From assembly GCA_009692365.1 (NCBI GenBank), contig SHZJ01000003.1:1-64000 (forward strand): 64,000 bases of DNA. Direction: 5' to 3'. The notes below the pieces were generated by a model that was given only the letters and a program-made list of their open reading frames with translations, made no database searches and was not told the DNA's origin. Within the stretch, counting starts at the first letter, position 1, and each line of letters starts with the position of its first letter. This stretch comes from Gammaproteobacteria bacterium (GTDB taxonomy: Bacteria; Pseudomonadota; Gammaproteobacteria; Ga0077536). A program made the translations under genes and the position numbers. Positions 18,268-27,755 of this stretch are shown here, one piece after another.

Positions 18268-18602
18268 TGCCGAGGTTCTAGCCCTATCTTTTGGCCCTTT
18301 GTTGGACCGTTAGTGGCCTTGCAGCAACCGACCGCGAAGGACGTGGTGGTTAAGGATGCTGATACCTCGCGTGTGTCGAGGTCCTGCGCTGTCAATCGAC
18401 CCTGCCTAAGCCCCCGGCAAGGAGCATTTTAGGTCGCAGCTGCGAATAGTGCAGGCTGGCCGTCTAAGCTCTTGCCCGCTCAGGTCTGAGGCTTCAGACG
18501 CGCCCAATTTATACCGCTCTTGGCAGTAACATAGAAACAGGCACGGAAGGCTCGGGCGCTTATACTGCTGGGATAGCATTCCTCGAGATTCGCTATCGGC
18601 AC
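18268..18602. other. Gene-free divergent spacer
   Basis: 335 bp between divergent genes. No domain-bearing ORF or clear promoter was found. Confidence 0.5.
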
Positions 18603-20276
18603 ATGATCGCTCTACTGGAAGCGCGAGCCGCCGGTCTGTTTAAACCGGCACACCTCGCGAACAACGTGCTAGCGGGTTTGGTGGTGGGCATCGTGGCCTT
18701 GCCGCTGGCCATGGCTTTCGCCATCGCCAGCGGTGCCCGACCCGAGCAAGGGCTTTATACGGCCATCGTCGCGGGCCTAATCACCTCATTATTTGGCGGC
18801 ACGCGCGTCCAGATCTCCGGGCCTACGGGCGCCTTCATCGCCGTGCTCGCAGGAATTACCAGCCGCCACGGGGTGGCTGGATTGCAATTAGCCACGCTCA
18901 TGGCGGGCTTCATCTTGCTGGCGATGGGGCTGGCGCGGCTCGGGGCCTTAATCAAATACATTCCAACGCCGGTTATCGTTGGCTTCACCACCGGCATCGG
19001 CGTCATCATTTTTACCGGTCAGTGGCAAAATTTCTTCGGCCTGCACCCCGCCAACAGCGGCGTGCATTTCCACACAAAAATGGCGGCGCTGCTGCAAGCC
19101 TTACCCCAGTTGCACCGGGCGACCACCGCCTTGGGCGCCTTGACCCTCGCCATCTTGGTGGTGGCGCCACGCTGGCAAAAGCGCGTCCCCGCGCCGCTCA
19201 TCGCCATCCTGGTGGCGAGCGCGCTGCAGGCCATATTTGACTTCGAGGGGGTGGCCACCATTGGCTCGGCCTTCGGTGGCATCCCACGTAGCCTGCCAAG
19301 CGTTACGCTACCTACCGCGCACTGGGCGCTGCTCATCACGCTGGTGGGTCCGGCCTTTAGCATCGCCATGCTCGCCGCTATTGAGTCGTTGCTCTCGGCA
19401 GTCGTGGCAGACGGCGCGACGGGTACACGACACGACTCCAATCAGGAACTGGTGGCACAGGGGCTTGCCAATATCGCCGCCCCGTTACTGGGCGGGTTTG
19501 CCGCGACCGGCGCCATTGCCCGGACCGCGACGAATATCCGCAACGGGGCTACCAGTCCACTAGCCGGCGTGGTGCACTGTGTCTTCTTGCTGCTGGTCAT
19601 CGCGCTACTGGCACCACTGGCCTCGGCAATCCCCCTGTGCTCGCTGTCAGCCATTCTGTTTGTGGTGGCTTGGGGCATGAGCGAATTACCGCAGTTTCTG
19701 CGGCTGTGCCGGTGGGCGCCGCGCGCCGATGTCTTCGTTCTGGTGCTGAGTTTTGGCCTCACAGTCTTCGTTGATCTGGTCGTCGCGGTAAATGTGGGCG
19801 TGGCGCTAGCCGCGATCTTGTTCGTGCGCCACACGGCAGAGTCCGTCGAGGTGGCGGTCGACCCAGCGCTGGCCGCGGAGCTAGCCCCGTGGCCCCGTGA
19901 GGTGCTGGTCTATGCCATCGACGGGCCGCTTTTTTACGGTGCAGCAGTGAAGCTTGCGCGCATCAACGACCACCTCCAGCAGCAACCAGAGGTACGGGCG
20001 CTCGTGCTACGCATGGGGCGGGTACCGCTGGTTGACGTCACGGGCAGCGCCGCGCTCGAGCTAACGCTGCGCCGCTGTGAAGCGCGTGGCACGCGGGTGT
20101 TGCTGGCGGAACTGCGACCCAACGTCCAGCACACCCTAGCGCGTGCCGGGGTGTTGGGGCTGCTCGACAAAGACGATCTCGTGGCAACCCTCGAAGCCGC
20201 CCGCGGGCGCCTCGGGGCGGTGGTTCTGGCGGCGCCAGCAAAGCCGCACACCCACGGTTTGGGCGGCAGAATTTAA
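18603..20276 (+). CDS. SulP-family anion transporter with STAS domain
   Basis: The 557-aa inner-membrane protein opens with NNVLAGLVVGIVALPLAMAFAIASGARPEQGL, the SulP/SLC26 signature region, and continues with 10-14 hydrophobic helices (PTPVIVGFTTGIGVIIFTG, then AIESLLSAVVADG). A C-terminal STAS domain covers about residues 435-540 (YAIDGPLFYGAAVKLA, VDVTGSAALELTLRRCEARG). Family members carry sulfate, bicarbonate or dicarboxylates with H+ or Na+. Substrate is not deducible, and no carbonic anhydrase or sulfate assimilation gene is adjacent. It is convergent with rhlE. Confidence 0.92.
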   Translation: MIALLEARAAGLFKPAHLANNVLAGLVVGIVALPLAMAFAIASGARPEQGLYTAIVAGLITSLFGGTRVQISGPTGAFIAVLAGITSRHGVAGLQLATLMAGFILLAMGLARLGALIKYIPTPVIVGFTTGIGVIIFTGQWQNFFGLHPANSGVHFHTKMAALLQALPQLHRATTALGALTLAILVVAPRWQKRVPAPLIAILVASALQAIFDFEGVATIGSAFGGIPRSLPSVTLPTAHWALLITLVGPAFSIAMLAAIESLLSAVVADGATGTRHDSNQELVAQGLANIAAPLLGGFAATGAIARTATNIRNGATSPLAGVVHCVFLLLVIALLAPLASAIPLCSLSAILFVVAWGMSELPQFLRLCRWAPRADVFVLVLSFGLTVFVDLVVAVNVGVALAAILFVRHTAESVEVAVDPALAAELAPWPREVLVYAIDGPLFYGAAVKLARINDHLQQQPEVRALVLRMGRVPLVDVTGSAALELTLRRCEARGTRVLLAELRPNVQHTLARAGVLGLLDKDDLVATLEAARGRLGAVVLAAPAKPHTHGLGGRI

Positions 20277-20522
20277 CCTGGTCTTAACCTGCGGCGGCCC
20301 GTGCGGGCTAGTGCTCACTGGGGTGGCCGCCCGTAGGCTGCGATCTTCACGGCCTGCGATGGCCGGCGCCCCGGGGGCGCCGCGCGGGTTAAGGTAACCC
20401 CCACCGCGAGCCTAGCCACCGGACTTGCCGCGATGAGGCGCGCACCGCGGGCTTAAGGCCTAGCCACTGCAGAGCTTGCGATCCCCGACCCCGACCCCAC
20501 CAATTGCGGGACCGTTCAGGAC

Positions 20523-21800
20523 TCATCCACCGCCCGGCGGCCGACCCGGCCAAACAAAGCCCCCAGCCGGCGGCGGCGCGGCTTCGCGCAGCTTATCCTT
20601 CTTGCTTTTCCGCCGACCTTTGACGCCGCCTAAGGCGGGGCCCTCGTCCACGCGGGTGGCCGGTGTTGGCTCGAAGCCCGCCACGACCTCGCGCGTCAGC
20701 TGCAGCGCATGACGTTTTTCGATCAAGCGGAAATGCGCTTCCGTGTCCGCGCTCACAAAGCTCACCGCTAACCCCGCCACCCCGGCGCGCCCGGTGCGGC
20801 CAATGCGATGTAAATAATCCACCGCCGAACGTGGCAGGTCGTAGTTCACCACGACCGGCAACTCCTCGATATCGATGCCGCGCGCCGCGACGTCGGTCGC
20901 GACCAGCACGCTCAAGCGCCGTGCTTTGAAGTCTGCCAAAGCCTGCGTGCGTGCGCCCTGACTGAGGTCACCGTGAAATGCCCCCGCGCGGATATTCAGA
21001 CGCAGCAGCTTTTGCGTGAGATGTTCCGTGCTGTAACGAGTGGCGACAAACACCAACGCCCGCTGCCAGCCCTGCTGTTGGATCAGCTCTCGCAAGAGCT
21101 GGGTACGGCGTGGGGCGTCCACCGCGATCGCGCGCTGCACAATCGCGGGCGCCGTCTGGGCAGTGGACGCGACGTCGATGCGCACCGGATCCTTCAGCAG
21201 TTGCTCAGCCAAACTGCGCACCACCGGGGGGAAGGTGGCAGAAAAGAGCAGGTTCTGCCGGTGTTGCGGTAGCCGTTGCAAGACCTGCGCTAGCTCTTGC
21301 GCAAAGCCCAAATCTAACAAGCGGTCGGCTTCGTCCAGCACTAAGGTGTGGAGCTGCGCGAGGCTCAGCGCGTTATGGTCGAGCAAATCCAACAGCCGGC
21401 CGGGGGTGGCCACCACGATCTCCGCGCCGCCGCGCAGGGCCATCATCTGCGGATTAATCGACACCCCGCCCAAGACGGTGACCACTTTCACCGCGGCGGG
21501 CAAATGGGCGGCGTAGCGCTGGATAGCTGCGGCGATCTGCGCCGCAAGCTCGCGGGTCGGCACCAAGATCAGCACCCGCACCGGGCGCGGCGTCTGCGGC
21601 GGGCGGGCGGCCAGCGCTTGCAGCAAGGGCAGCGCAAAAGCTGCGGTTTTGCCCGATCCTGTTTGCGCGCAAGCCCACACATCCCGCCCCTGCAGTACCG
21701 CCGGAATCGTGAGTGCCTGCACCGGCGTGGGGATCAAATAGTGGCGCTCGCTCACCGCCCGCAAGAGCGGGGTCGACAAGCCTAGCTCGGCGAACGACAT
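20523..21800 (-). CDS. rhlE: DEAD-box RNA helicase, RhlE type
   Basis: The 425-aa protein has the Q-motif region (FAELGLSTPLLRAVSE, PTPVQALTIPAVLQGRDV), motif I AQTGSGKT, PTRELAAQ, DEADRLLD, SATFPP, ARGIDIEELPVVVNYDLP and HRIGRTGRAG. A short basic tail (KGRRKSKKDKLREA) is typical of RhlE. It unwinds short RNA duplexes in ribosome assembly or mRNA turnover. It begins 3 bp after the dbpA stop, so both are in one operon. Confidence 0.88.
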   Translation of the reverse strand: MSFAELGLSTPLLRAVSERHYLIPTPVQALTIPAVLQGRDVWACAQTGSGKTAAFALPLLQALAARPPQTPRPVRVLILVPTRELAAQIAAAIQRYAAHLPAAVKVVTVLGGVSINPQMMALRGGAEIVVATPGRLLDLLDHNALSLAQLHTLVLDEADRLLDLGFAQELAQVLQRLPQHRQNLLFSATFPPVVRSLAEQLLKDPVRIDVASTAQTAPAIVQRAIAVDAPRRTQLLRELIQQQGWQRALVFVATRYSTEHLTQKLLRLNIRAGAFHGDLSQGARTQALADFKARRLSVLVATDVAARGIDIEELPVVVNYDLPRSAVDYLHRIGRTGRAGVAGLAVSFVSADTEAHFRLIEKRHALQLTREVVAGFEPTPATRVDEGPALGGVKGRRKSKKDKLREAAPPPAGGFVWPGRPPGGG

Positions 21801-21803
21801 CCC

Positions 21804-23180
21804 TTAAGCCTCCAGCTCGCGAACCCGGAAATTGCGTCCTTTGATTTTGCCGGCCCGCAGCCCCGCCACGGCCCGCTGCTGCCAAGCGCGCGCGATAGCC
21901 ACATAGGTGCGGGTAGGAAAGACATCAATTTTACCCACGGCCGTCGCGGGCAAACCCGCCGCCCCGGTGAGCGCACCGAGCAAATCACCGGGGCGCAGTT
22001 TGTCTTGGCGGCCCGCATCGATGGCCACGGTGATAAACGGCGCGAGCAACGGCGCGTTTGCCCGGGCCAGCGCCGGCACACGGCCCCAACGCAGCGCCAC
22101 CCCTAAACGCTCCTTGATGAGATTGGCCCGCGGGGATTCCTGCGCCGAACATAAGCTCAACGCCAAGCCGCGCCGTCCTGCGCGCCCCGTGCGTCCCACG
22201 CGGTGCAGGTGGGTATCGGGATCGGCGGCGAGGTCAAAATTAATCACCATCGGCAGGTCGACGATATCTAAACCGCGTGCGGCCACATCTGAGGCCACTA
22301 AAACACTCGCGCTGCGATTGGCGAAGCGCACTAACATTTCTTCGCGCTCGCGCTGGTCTAGTTCTCCATGCAGGATTAAGACCGAGAATTGGCGGGCCAT
22401 TAGTTCATCAGCCACGCTGCGCACCACCTGCCGGGTATTACAAAAAACCACCGCTGACTCTGGTCGGTAGGAAAGCAGTAGCGCCGTCACCGCCGCCAGT
22501 TTTTGCGCCGGTTCAACTTCGAAAAAAAGCTGTTCAATGAGCGCGTCTTCCGACTCAACGTTGAGCGTGACATCGAGCGCCGCGCGTTGCAGACCGCGGC
22601 TGATAGCGCGAATGGCGGGGGGAATCGTGGCCGAAAACATCAGGGTTTGGCGGGGCTGCGGCAAGTGCTCCATGAGTTGCGCAATGGCCGGTGCAAACCC
22701 CCTATCGAGCATCCGATCGGCTTCATCAAGCACCAACACCGTTAAAGCTTTTAGCGGCAACGCGGTCAGCTCAATCAACTCGAGCAAGCGCCCCGGCGTG
22801 CCGACCACGATGTGGGGTTCGTGGGCCAGTGAGGCGAGGTGTGGACGCAGCGGCACGCCGCCGCACAGCGTGAGGACTTTCACGTTGGGGATGAAACGCG
22901 CCAAGCGGCGAATCTCACGGCTGACTTGGTCAGCCAGTTCCCGGGTAGGACACAGCACCAAGCCCTGCAGGCGCACTTGAGTAGCGTCTAGCTTGGAGAG
23001 CAAACCCAGCGCAAAAGCCGCCGTCTTCCCGCTCCCGGTCTGGGCTTGTACCAAGACGTCGCGGCCGGCCAAAATCGCTGGGAGAGCAGCGGCCTGCACG
23101 GGCGTCATTTGGGCATATTCCACTTCCGCCAGCGCCTGCGTCAGTGGGTCGATCAAATTTAAAGCAGCAAAGTTGTTCAT
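21804..23180 (-). CDS. dbpA: ATP-dependent RNA helicase DbpA
   Basis: The 458-aa protein carries the full DEAD-box core: YAQMTPVQAAALPAIL, QAQTGSGKTAAF, PTRELADQ, DEADRMLDRGF, SATIPP, SDVAARGLDIVDLP and HRVGRTGRAGRRG. A C-terminal DbpA RNA-binding domain (about 385-458) ends with KIKGRNFRVRELEA, which recognises hairpin 92 of 23S rRNA in the family. Its role is 50S subunit maturation. It is first in an operon with rhlE and divergent from modA across 82 bp. Confidence 0.93.
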   Translation of the reverse strand: MNNFAALNLIDPLTQALAEVEYAQMTPVQAAALPAILAGRDVLVQAQTGSGKTAAFALGLLSKLDATQVRLQGLVLCPTRELADQVSREIRRLARFIPNVKVLTLCGGVPLRPHLASLAHEPHIVVGTPGRLLELIELTALPLKALTVLVLDEADRMLDRGFAPAIAQLMEHLPQPRQTLMFSATIPPAIRAISRGLQRAALDVTLNVESEDALIEQLFFEVEPAQKLAAVTALLLSYRPESAVVFCNTRQVVRSVADELMARQFSVLILHGELDQREREEMLVRFANRSASVLVASDVAARGLDIVDLPMVINFDLAADPDTHLHRVGRTGRAGRRGLALSLCSAQESPRANLIKERLGVALRWGRVPALARANAPLLAPFITVAIDAGRQDKLRPGDLLGALTGAAGLPATAVGKIDVFPTRTYVAIARAWQQRAVAGLRAGKIKGRNFRVRELEA

Positions 23181-23262
23181 CGCGGCATGATCGCACTAAT
23201 GTCGGCCTGAGTAGCGAACCATATCTGCTTAGTGAGCCACCACCCGGTGAGGAGTTCACACG

Positions 23263-24024
23263 ATGAAGACCCGTTTTTTTCTCGCCTGCTGCTTGAGCCT
23301 GTGGTGCGTGCTCCCCCGCAGCGGCAGCGCGGAGCCTCTCGCTATCCGGGTCTACGCCGCGGTCAGTCTCGCCCAAGTCTTGGCGGAGCTCGCCCACCAA
23401 TACGAGGAGCAATCCCACACGCCGGTGCGCTTGGCGCTAGGCGGCACGCCGAGTTTGGCCGTGCAAATAGAAAACGGCGCCCCGGCAGATGTGTTCATCG
23501 CGGCCGACCAGCAGTGGATGGATTATCTCGCTGCTAAAGGGCATCTCAAGGCCGCCAGTCGCCCTATCGCCGGCAACAGCCTAGTGCTCATTGCGCCGCG
23601 CGCGCGGCCCTTCGCAGTGCGGTTGACGCAAGACTTCAGCCTGGAGAAAGCCTTCGAGGGCAAACTGTGCACCGCCAACGTCGACACCGTGCCGGCGGGG
23701 ATTTACGCCAAGCAGGCGCTGATTAGCCTGGGGTGGTGGACGGCCATCGCCGCACGCATCGTCAACAGCGCGGACGTGCGGGCCGCGCTAACTTTCGTGG
23801 AACGTGGTGGCTGTGCGGCCGGCATTGTCTACGCCACTGATGCAAAACTTTCGGGACGGGTCACGGTGGTCGTGGCGTTCCCCAGCAACACCCACGCGCC
23901 GATTGCTTATCCGGCCGCCGTTTTAAGGGGCGCGGGGCCCGGTGGCCCAGCGTTTGTCGAGTATCTCAGCACCCCACCCGCACAGGCCATGTTGCGCCGC
24001 CACGGATTTCTACCGCCGCCCTGA
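23263..24024 (+). CDS. modA: Molybdate ABC transporter periplasmic binding protein ModA
   Basis: The 253-aa protein has an N-terminal signal peptide (FFLACCLSLWCVLPRSGSA). Mature-domain landmarks are VYAAVSLAQVLAELA, LGGTPSLAVQIENGAPADVFIAADQQWMDYL and NSLVLIAP, with VERGGCAAGIVYATDA late. These match the molybdate/tungstate binding fold. GGTGAGGAG precedes the ATG. No modB or modC follows, so permease and ATPase must be elsewhere or the protein is an orphan. Confidence 0.92.
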   Translation: MKTRFFLACCLSLWCVLPRSGSAEPLAIRVYAAVSLAQVLAELAHQYEEQSHTPVRLALGGTPSLAVQIENGAPADVFIAADQQWMDYLAAKGHLKAASRPIAGNSLVLIAPRARPFAVRLTQDFSLEKAFEGKLCTANVDTVPAGIYAKQALISLGWWTAIAARIVNSADVRAALTFVERGGCAAGIVYATDAKLSGRVTVVVAFPSNTHAPIAYPAAVLRGAGPGGPAFVEYLSTPPAQAMLRRHGFLPPP

Positions 24025-24210
24025 GCGCACGCGGGCCGGCCGGCGCTAGTACGCCGCCGCAGTAGCCCGTGCGATCGCCGCCCCACCGCGCGCAGATGCG
24101 CTACCATCGCGCGGCACGCCTGCCCCCGTAAGCGTCACGAAAAGGTTGCTTATGTACGCCTCGCCCATGTCCCGTATCGCGCGCCAGATCGCGCCCGCGC
24201 AGGCCCTGCC

Positions 24211-25029
24211 GTGGCGTTGAAAGACTGGCTGTTCGGGAGTCGTCCGCGCACCCCGGAAATTGTCGACGCCAACGGCGTGCGCTCCCTACATTTGGGCGGC
24301 GGCGCCATCCAAAGCGCGCTGCGGCTCGCCGCCCCCGACCGACTCGAACTCGAGTACACCCGCGCGATGATGGCCGCGCTGCTGTTCAACGCCACGCCGC
24401 GGCGGGTGTTGATGATAGGTTTGGGCGGTGGTTCGATGGCACGCTTTGTGTTGGCCCACCTCCCGGACACCCACTTCACGGCGGTGGAGGTCAACGCCAG
24501 CGTAGTGGCCGCGGCGCGCGCCTTGTTTGGTCTGCCGCACGAAGATGCCCGGCTGGCGGTGCGGGTGTGCGATGGTCTGGCGCATCTGGAGGCCCACCCT
24601 CACACGGCCGACCTGCTGCTGCTGGACGCCTTCGATAACCGCACCGCGCCGGCGCATCTGCGGGGCGAGCGAGCCTATGCAGCGGCCTACGCAGCGCTGC
24701 GCAACCACGGCATTCTGGTGCAGAATTTCATGGCCGAAGACCCAAATTTAGAGCTCAGCCTAAGCCTGATGAGTGCGACGTTTGCTGGGCGCGTGCTGCT
24801 ACTGCCCACCACCGATCGCCACAATGTGATCGGTTTTGCCCTGCGTACCCCCGCACGCCACTGGCCCATTGAGCACCTCAAAACGCGCGCCGGCGACCTC
24901 GCGGCGCGCTATCCGCTAGATTTTCCCACCCTCTTGAACGACCTTTTGAGCCACAACCGCTGCGCGAACGGCGGCCTGCTGCTGGGACCCATCGACGCGC
25001 CAGACACCCTCGGCGACCGCACCGCTTAA
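24211..25029 (+). CDS. Spermidine synthase-like methyltransferase-fold protein
   Basis: The 272-aa Rossmann-fold protein has VLMIGLGGGSMARFVLAHLPD (nucleotide motif), FTAVEVNASVVAAARALFGLP and DLLLLDAFDNRTAPAHL. This is the arrangement of spermidine synthase-like (SpeE/PMT) proteins. It lacks the N-terminal beta-hairpin domain of true SpeE, so the activity is uncertain. The start is the GTG at 24211; upstream ATGs are in other frames. No polyamine gene is adjacent. Confidence 0.8.
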   Translation: MALKDWLFGSRPRTPEIVDANGVRSLHLGGGAIQSALRLAAPDRLELEYTRAMMAALLFNATPRRVLMIGLGGGSMARFVLAHLPDTHFTAVEVNASVVAAARALFGLPHEDARLAVRVCDGLAHLEAHPHTADLLLLDAFDNRTAPAHLRGERAYAAAYAALRNHGILVQNFMAEDPNLELSLSLMSATFAGRVLLLPTTDRHNVIGFALRTPARHWPIEHLKTRAGDLAARYPLDFPTLLNDLLSHNRCANGGLLLGPIDAPDTLGDRTA

Positions 25030-25044
25030 GTTCGCTAGCGCCCT

Positions 25045-26295
25045 CTACCAGCGCTGCACCCTCACCGGCAGCGCGGTGTAGCCGTGAATGATGTTGGAAC
25101 ACACGCGCTGGGGTTCGCCCACCACCTCGAGATGGCGGAAGCGTTTCAAAATTTCTTCCCAAGCGACCTGGAGCTGGAGTTCGGCCAAGCGATACCCCAC
25201 GCAGTGATGGGCACCAAAACCAAACGATAAATGCCGCCGCGGCTGCGCCCGGTCAATGATGAATTCCTCCGGGCTATCGATGTCGTCGGCATCACGATTG
25301 CCGGACAGATACCACAGCGCTACCCGGTCTCCCGCGTGAATGGTTGCCTCACCCAAACGAAAATCTTCTAACGCCGTGCGCGCCATATGCGAAATAGGCG
25401 TCTGCCAACGGATAATCTCGGGCACCATGCTTTCCACCAACCGGGGATTGGCGCGCAGCTTGGCGTATTGCTCTGGATAACGATGTAGCGCCAGCGCCCC
25501 ACCGGTGAGCGAGTTACGCGTGGTGTCGTTGCCGCCCACGATGAGATTGATGAGGTTGCCCAAAAATTCCTCGGGACGGAGATTTTTCGTGCCTTCGGCA
25601 TGCACCATCAGCGAGAGCAAATCGGACGCCGCGGGGCGGGTCAAACGCTCCTGCCAGAGTTCGGCAAACACGCGGAAACAATTCTCTAGTTCAGCGCGCC
25701 GCTCCTCCCAAGTTGCCACAATGCCAAAGCCGGGTTCGGTCACCGCCACATCCGACCAACGCGTTAACAACTGCCGCTGCGCCCAAGGAAAATCGAACAG
25801 CATGGCTAACACCTGCGTAGTGAACTCGATAGAGACCCGCTCTACCCAGTTGAAGGTTTCACCTTCCGGCAGTGCATCCAGAATTTCACCGCAGCGCTGG
25901 CGCATGAGGTCTTCCATCTCACGCACGTTGGCGCGGGCCACTATCGGTGCAATGGCTTTGCGCTGCGCCGTGTGGATAGGTGCATCGGTGGACTGGAACA
26001 TGCGGGCATCCACGCCGTTTTGCCGAAACATTTTCTCGTAGCCCAACACATGTCCGCCCAGTTCGTAGCTGCAGGCGAAAAACTTATCATTGGCATTGAC
26101 CGTCTGGATGTCAGCAAATTTGGTGAGCGACCAAAACGGTCCGTAGGCGCTGCGCGCGCACCAGTGCACCGGCGCCTCGTGGCGCAGCCGCGCGAAGTAC
26201 GGGCCAATTTCGTCGGTTTGAAACAAGCGGGGATTGCTGACGTCCAGTTCATCCAATGCGAGGCTGTAGGGGTCGATCGGGGCGGTACTGGGCAT
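25045..26295 (-). CDS. Cytochrome P450, CYP153-like
   Basis: The 416-aa soluble P450 has the I-helix oxygen-binding NLIVGGNDTTRNSLTGG, the ExxR helix in MVPEIIRWQTPISHMAR, and the heme loop HLSFGFGAHHCVGYRLAELQ with heme-ligand C365. The I-helix, NRDADDI and EIIRWQTP segments closely resemble CYP153 alkane/fatty-acid terminal hydroxylases. That substrate class is an inference. Redox partners (ferredoxin, reductase) are not adjacent. It is transcribed divergently from the pca operon, 126 bp from its first gene. Confidence 0.9.
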   Translation of the reverse strand: MPSTAPIDPYSLALDELDVSNPRLFQTDEIGPYFARLRHEAPVHWCARSAYGPFWSLTKFADIQTVNANDKFFACSYELGGHVLGYEKMFRQNGVDARMFQSTDAPIHTAQRKAIAPIVARANVREMEDLMRQRCGEILDALPEGETFNWVERVSIEFTTQVLAMLFDFPWAQRQLLTRWSDVAVTEPGFGIVATWEERRAELENCFRVFAELWQERLTRPAASDLLSLMVHAEGTKNLRPEEFLGNLINLIVGGNDTTRNSLTGGALALHRYPEQYAKLRANPRLVESMVPEIIRWQTPISHMARTALEDFRLGEATIHAGDRVALWYLSGNRDADDIDSPEEFIIDRAQPRRHLSFGFGAHHCVGYRLAELQLQVAWEEILKRFRHLEVVGEPQRVCSNIIHGYTALPVRVQRW

Positions 26296-26421
26296 CGGGG
26301 GGTCTCGTGGTCTACTACTGGAGGGACGCTAATCGCGGCATGAAGCACCACCCGCCTAGGTGATTGAACGACTTTGCCATGCGAGGATAATCCGTGGACC
26401 CCAGCCGAGGAAAATGGCCAC

Positions 26422-27090
26422 ATGATCGACAAACGCTACCGCAGTGCGGCAGAGATCGTAGCGCAATGCCCGAGTCTACAAGATGGCGCAACACTGCTGG
26501 TGGGGGGCTTCGGCGATGCCGGTGTGCCCCATCAATTGCTGCTGGCGGTGCGCGATTTGGGGCTGCACGACCTCACCATCATCAGCAATAACGCGGGCTC
26601 CGGCGATGGCGGTCTGGCCGCGCTGTTGCAGGCCGGCGCCGTTACCCGGGTGGTGTGTTCGTTTCCACGCTCGGCGGGTTCGGTCGTGTTTGAGGAACTC
26701 TACGCCGCGGGCCGCATCACCCTGGAAATCGTGCCGCAGGGCACGCTGGCCGAACGGATCCGTGCCGGCGGGGCGGGGATCCCGGCGTTCTATACCCCCA
26801 CCGCTTACGGTACGCCGCTGGCCGAGGGCCGGGAAACCCGCGAATTCGACGGCCGGCACTACGTCATGGAACGCGCCCTCCGGGCCGACGTTGCCCTCAT
26901 CCACGCCTGTACCGGCGACCGCTGGGGCAATCTCACCTATGCCGCGACCGCCCGTAACTTCAATCCGGTGATGGCCACCGCGGCCACCAGCACCTTGGCC
27001 GAAGTCCGGCAACTGGTGGAGCACACCCCGCCGGAGACCATCATCACACCCGGTATTTTCGTCACCCGGCTGGTGGCGGTGGCAGCATGA
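26422..27090 (+). CDS. pcaI: 3-oxoadipate CoA-transferase subunit A
   Basis: The 222-aa class I CoA-transferase alpha subunit has the glycine-rich LLVGGFGDAGVPHQLL and NNAGSGDGGLAALL. With PcaJ it moves CoA from succinyl-CoA to 3-oxoadipate in the protocatechuate branch of the beta-ketoadipate pathway. The pca neighbours support this over acetoacetate-type substrates. ATG 26422 is chosen because it matches the family start; the ORF extends back to 26374. It is the first gene of a six-gene operon, overlapping pcaJ by 4 bp. Confidence 0.9.
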   Translation: MIDKRYRSAAEIVAQCPSLQDGATLLVGGFGDAGVPHQLLLAVRDLGLHDLTIISNNAGSGDGGLAALLQAGAVTRVVCSFPRSAGSVVFEELYAAGRITLEIVPQGTLAERIRAGGAGIPAFYTPTAYGTPLAEGRETREFDGRHYVMERALRADVALIHACTGDRWGNLTYAATARNFNPVMATAATSTLAEVRQLVEHTPPETIITPGIFVTRLVAVAA

Positions 27091-27755
27091 TGACCCCCTT
27101 GTCCACCCAAGATATTGCCCGGCGGGTGGCGGCGGATATCGCCGAGGGCGCGTACGTCAATTTGGGCATTGGGCTCCCCATGCTGGTGGCCGACCACATC
27201 CCGCCCGCCCGAGAGTTTGTGCTGCACTCCGAAAACGGGGTGCTGGGGATGGGACCGGCGCCCCTGCCCGGCGCCGCCAACCCGGACCTGATCAACGCCG
27301 GCAAACAACCGGTGACCCTTCTACCCGGTGGGTCTTTTTTCCATCACGCCGACTCTTTCGCCATGATTCGCGGCGGCCATATCGATGTGTCGATCCTCGG
27401 TGCGTATCAAATCGCCGCTAACGGCGACCTCGCCAACTGGGCGCTGCCCGGGGCCAAACTACCGGCAGTCGGTGGGGCGATGGACCTCGTCGCCGGTGCT
27501 AAGCAAGTGTGGGTGATGTTGGCCGCCCACGTCGCCAAAGATGGGCAGCCGCGGGTCGTCGAACGCTGCGATTTACCGCTGACGGGTCTTGCCTGCGTGG
27601 ACCGCATCTATTCGGATTTGGCGGTCATTGAGGTGACGCCCAAGGGCCTGCTGGTCACTGATTTACTCGCCGGGCTCACGCCCGAAGCGCTGCAAGCAAA
27701 AACCGGTGCGGCACTGCGTTTCGCGCAAAACTGCCGCGTCTTGCGCGCCGCGTGA
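27087..27755 (+). CDS. pcaJ: 3-oxoadipate CoA-transferase subunit B
   Basis: The 222-aa beta subunit carries SENG in FVLHSENGVLGMG, whose Glu is the covalent CoA-carrying residue of the family, plus YVNLGIGLPMLVADHI. It pairs with PcaI. It overlaps pcaI by 4 bp (ATGATGA) and its stop overlaps the pcaH start. Confidence 0.92.
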   Translation: MMTPLSTQDIARRVAADIAEGAYVNLGIGLPMLVADHIPPAREFVLHSENGVLGMGPAPLPGAANPDLINAGKQPVTLLPGGSFFHHADSFAMIRGGHIDVSILGAYQIAANGDLANWALPGAKLPAVGGAMDLVAGAKQVWVMLAAHVAKDGQPRVVERCDLPLTGLACVDRIYSDLAVIEVTPKGLLVTDLLAGLTPEALQAKTGAALRFAQNCRVLRAA

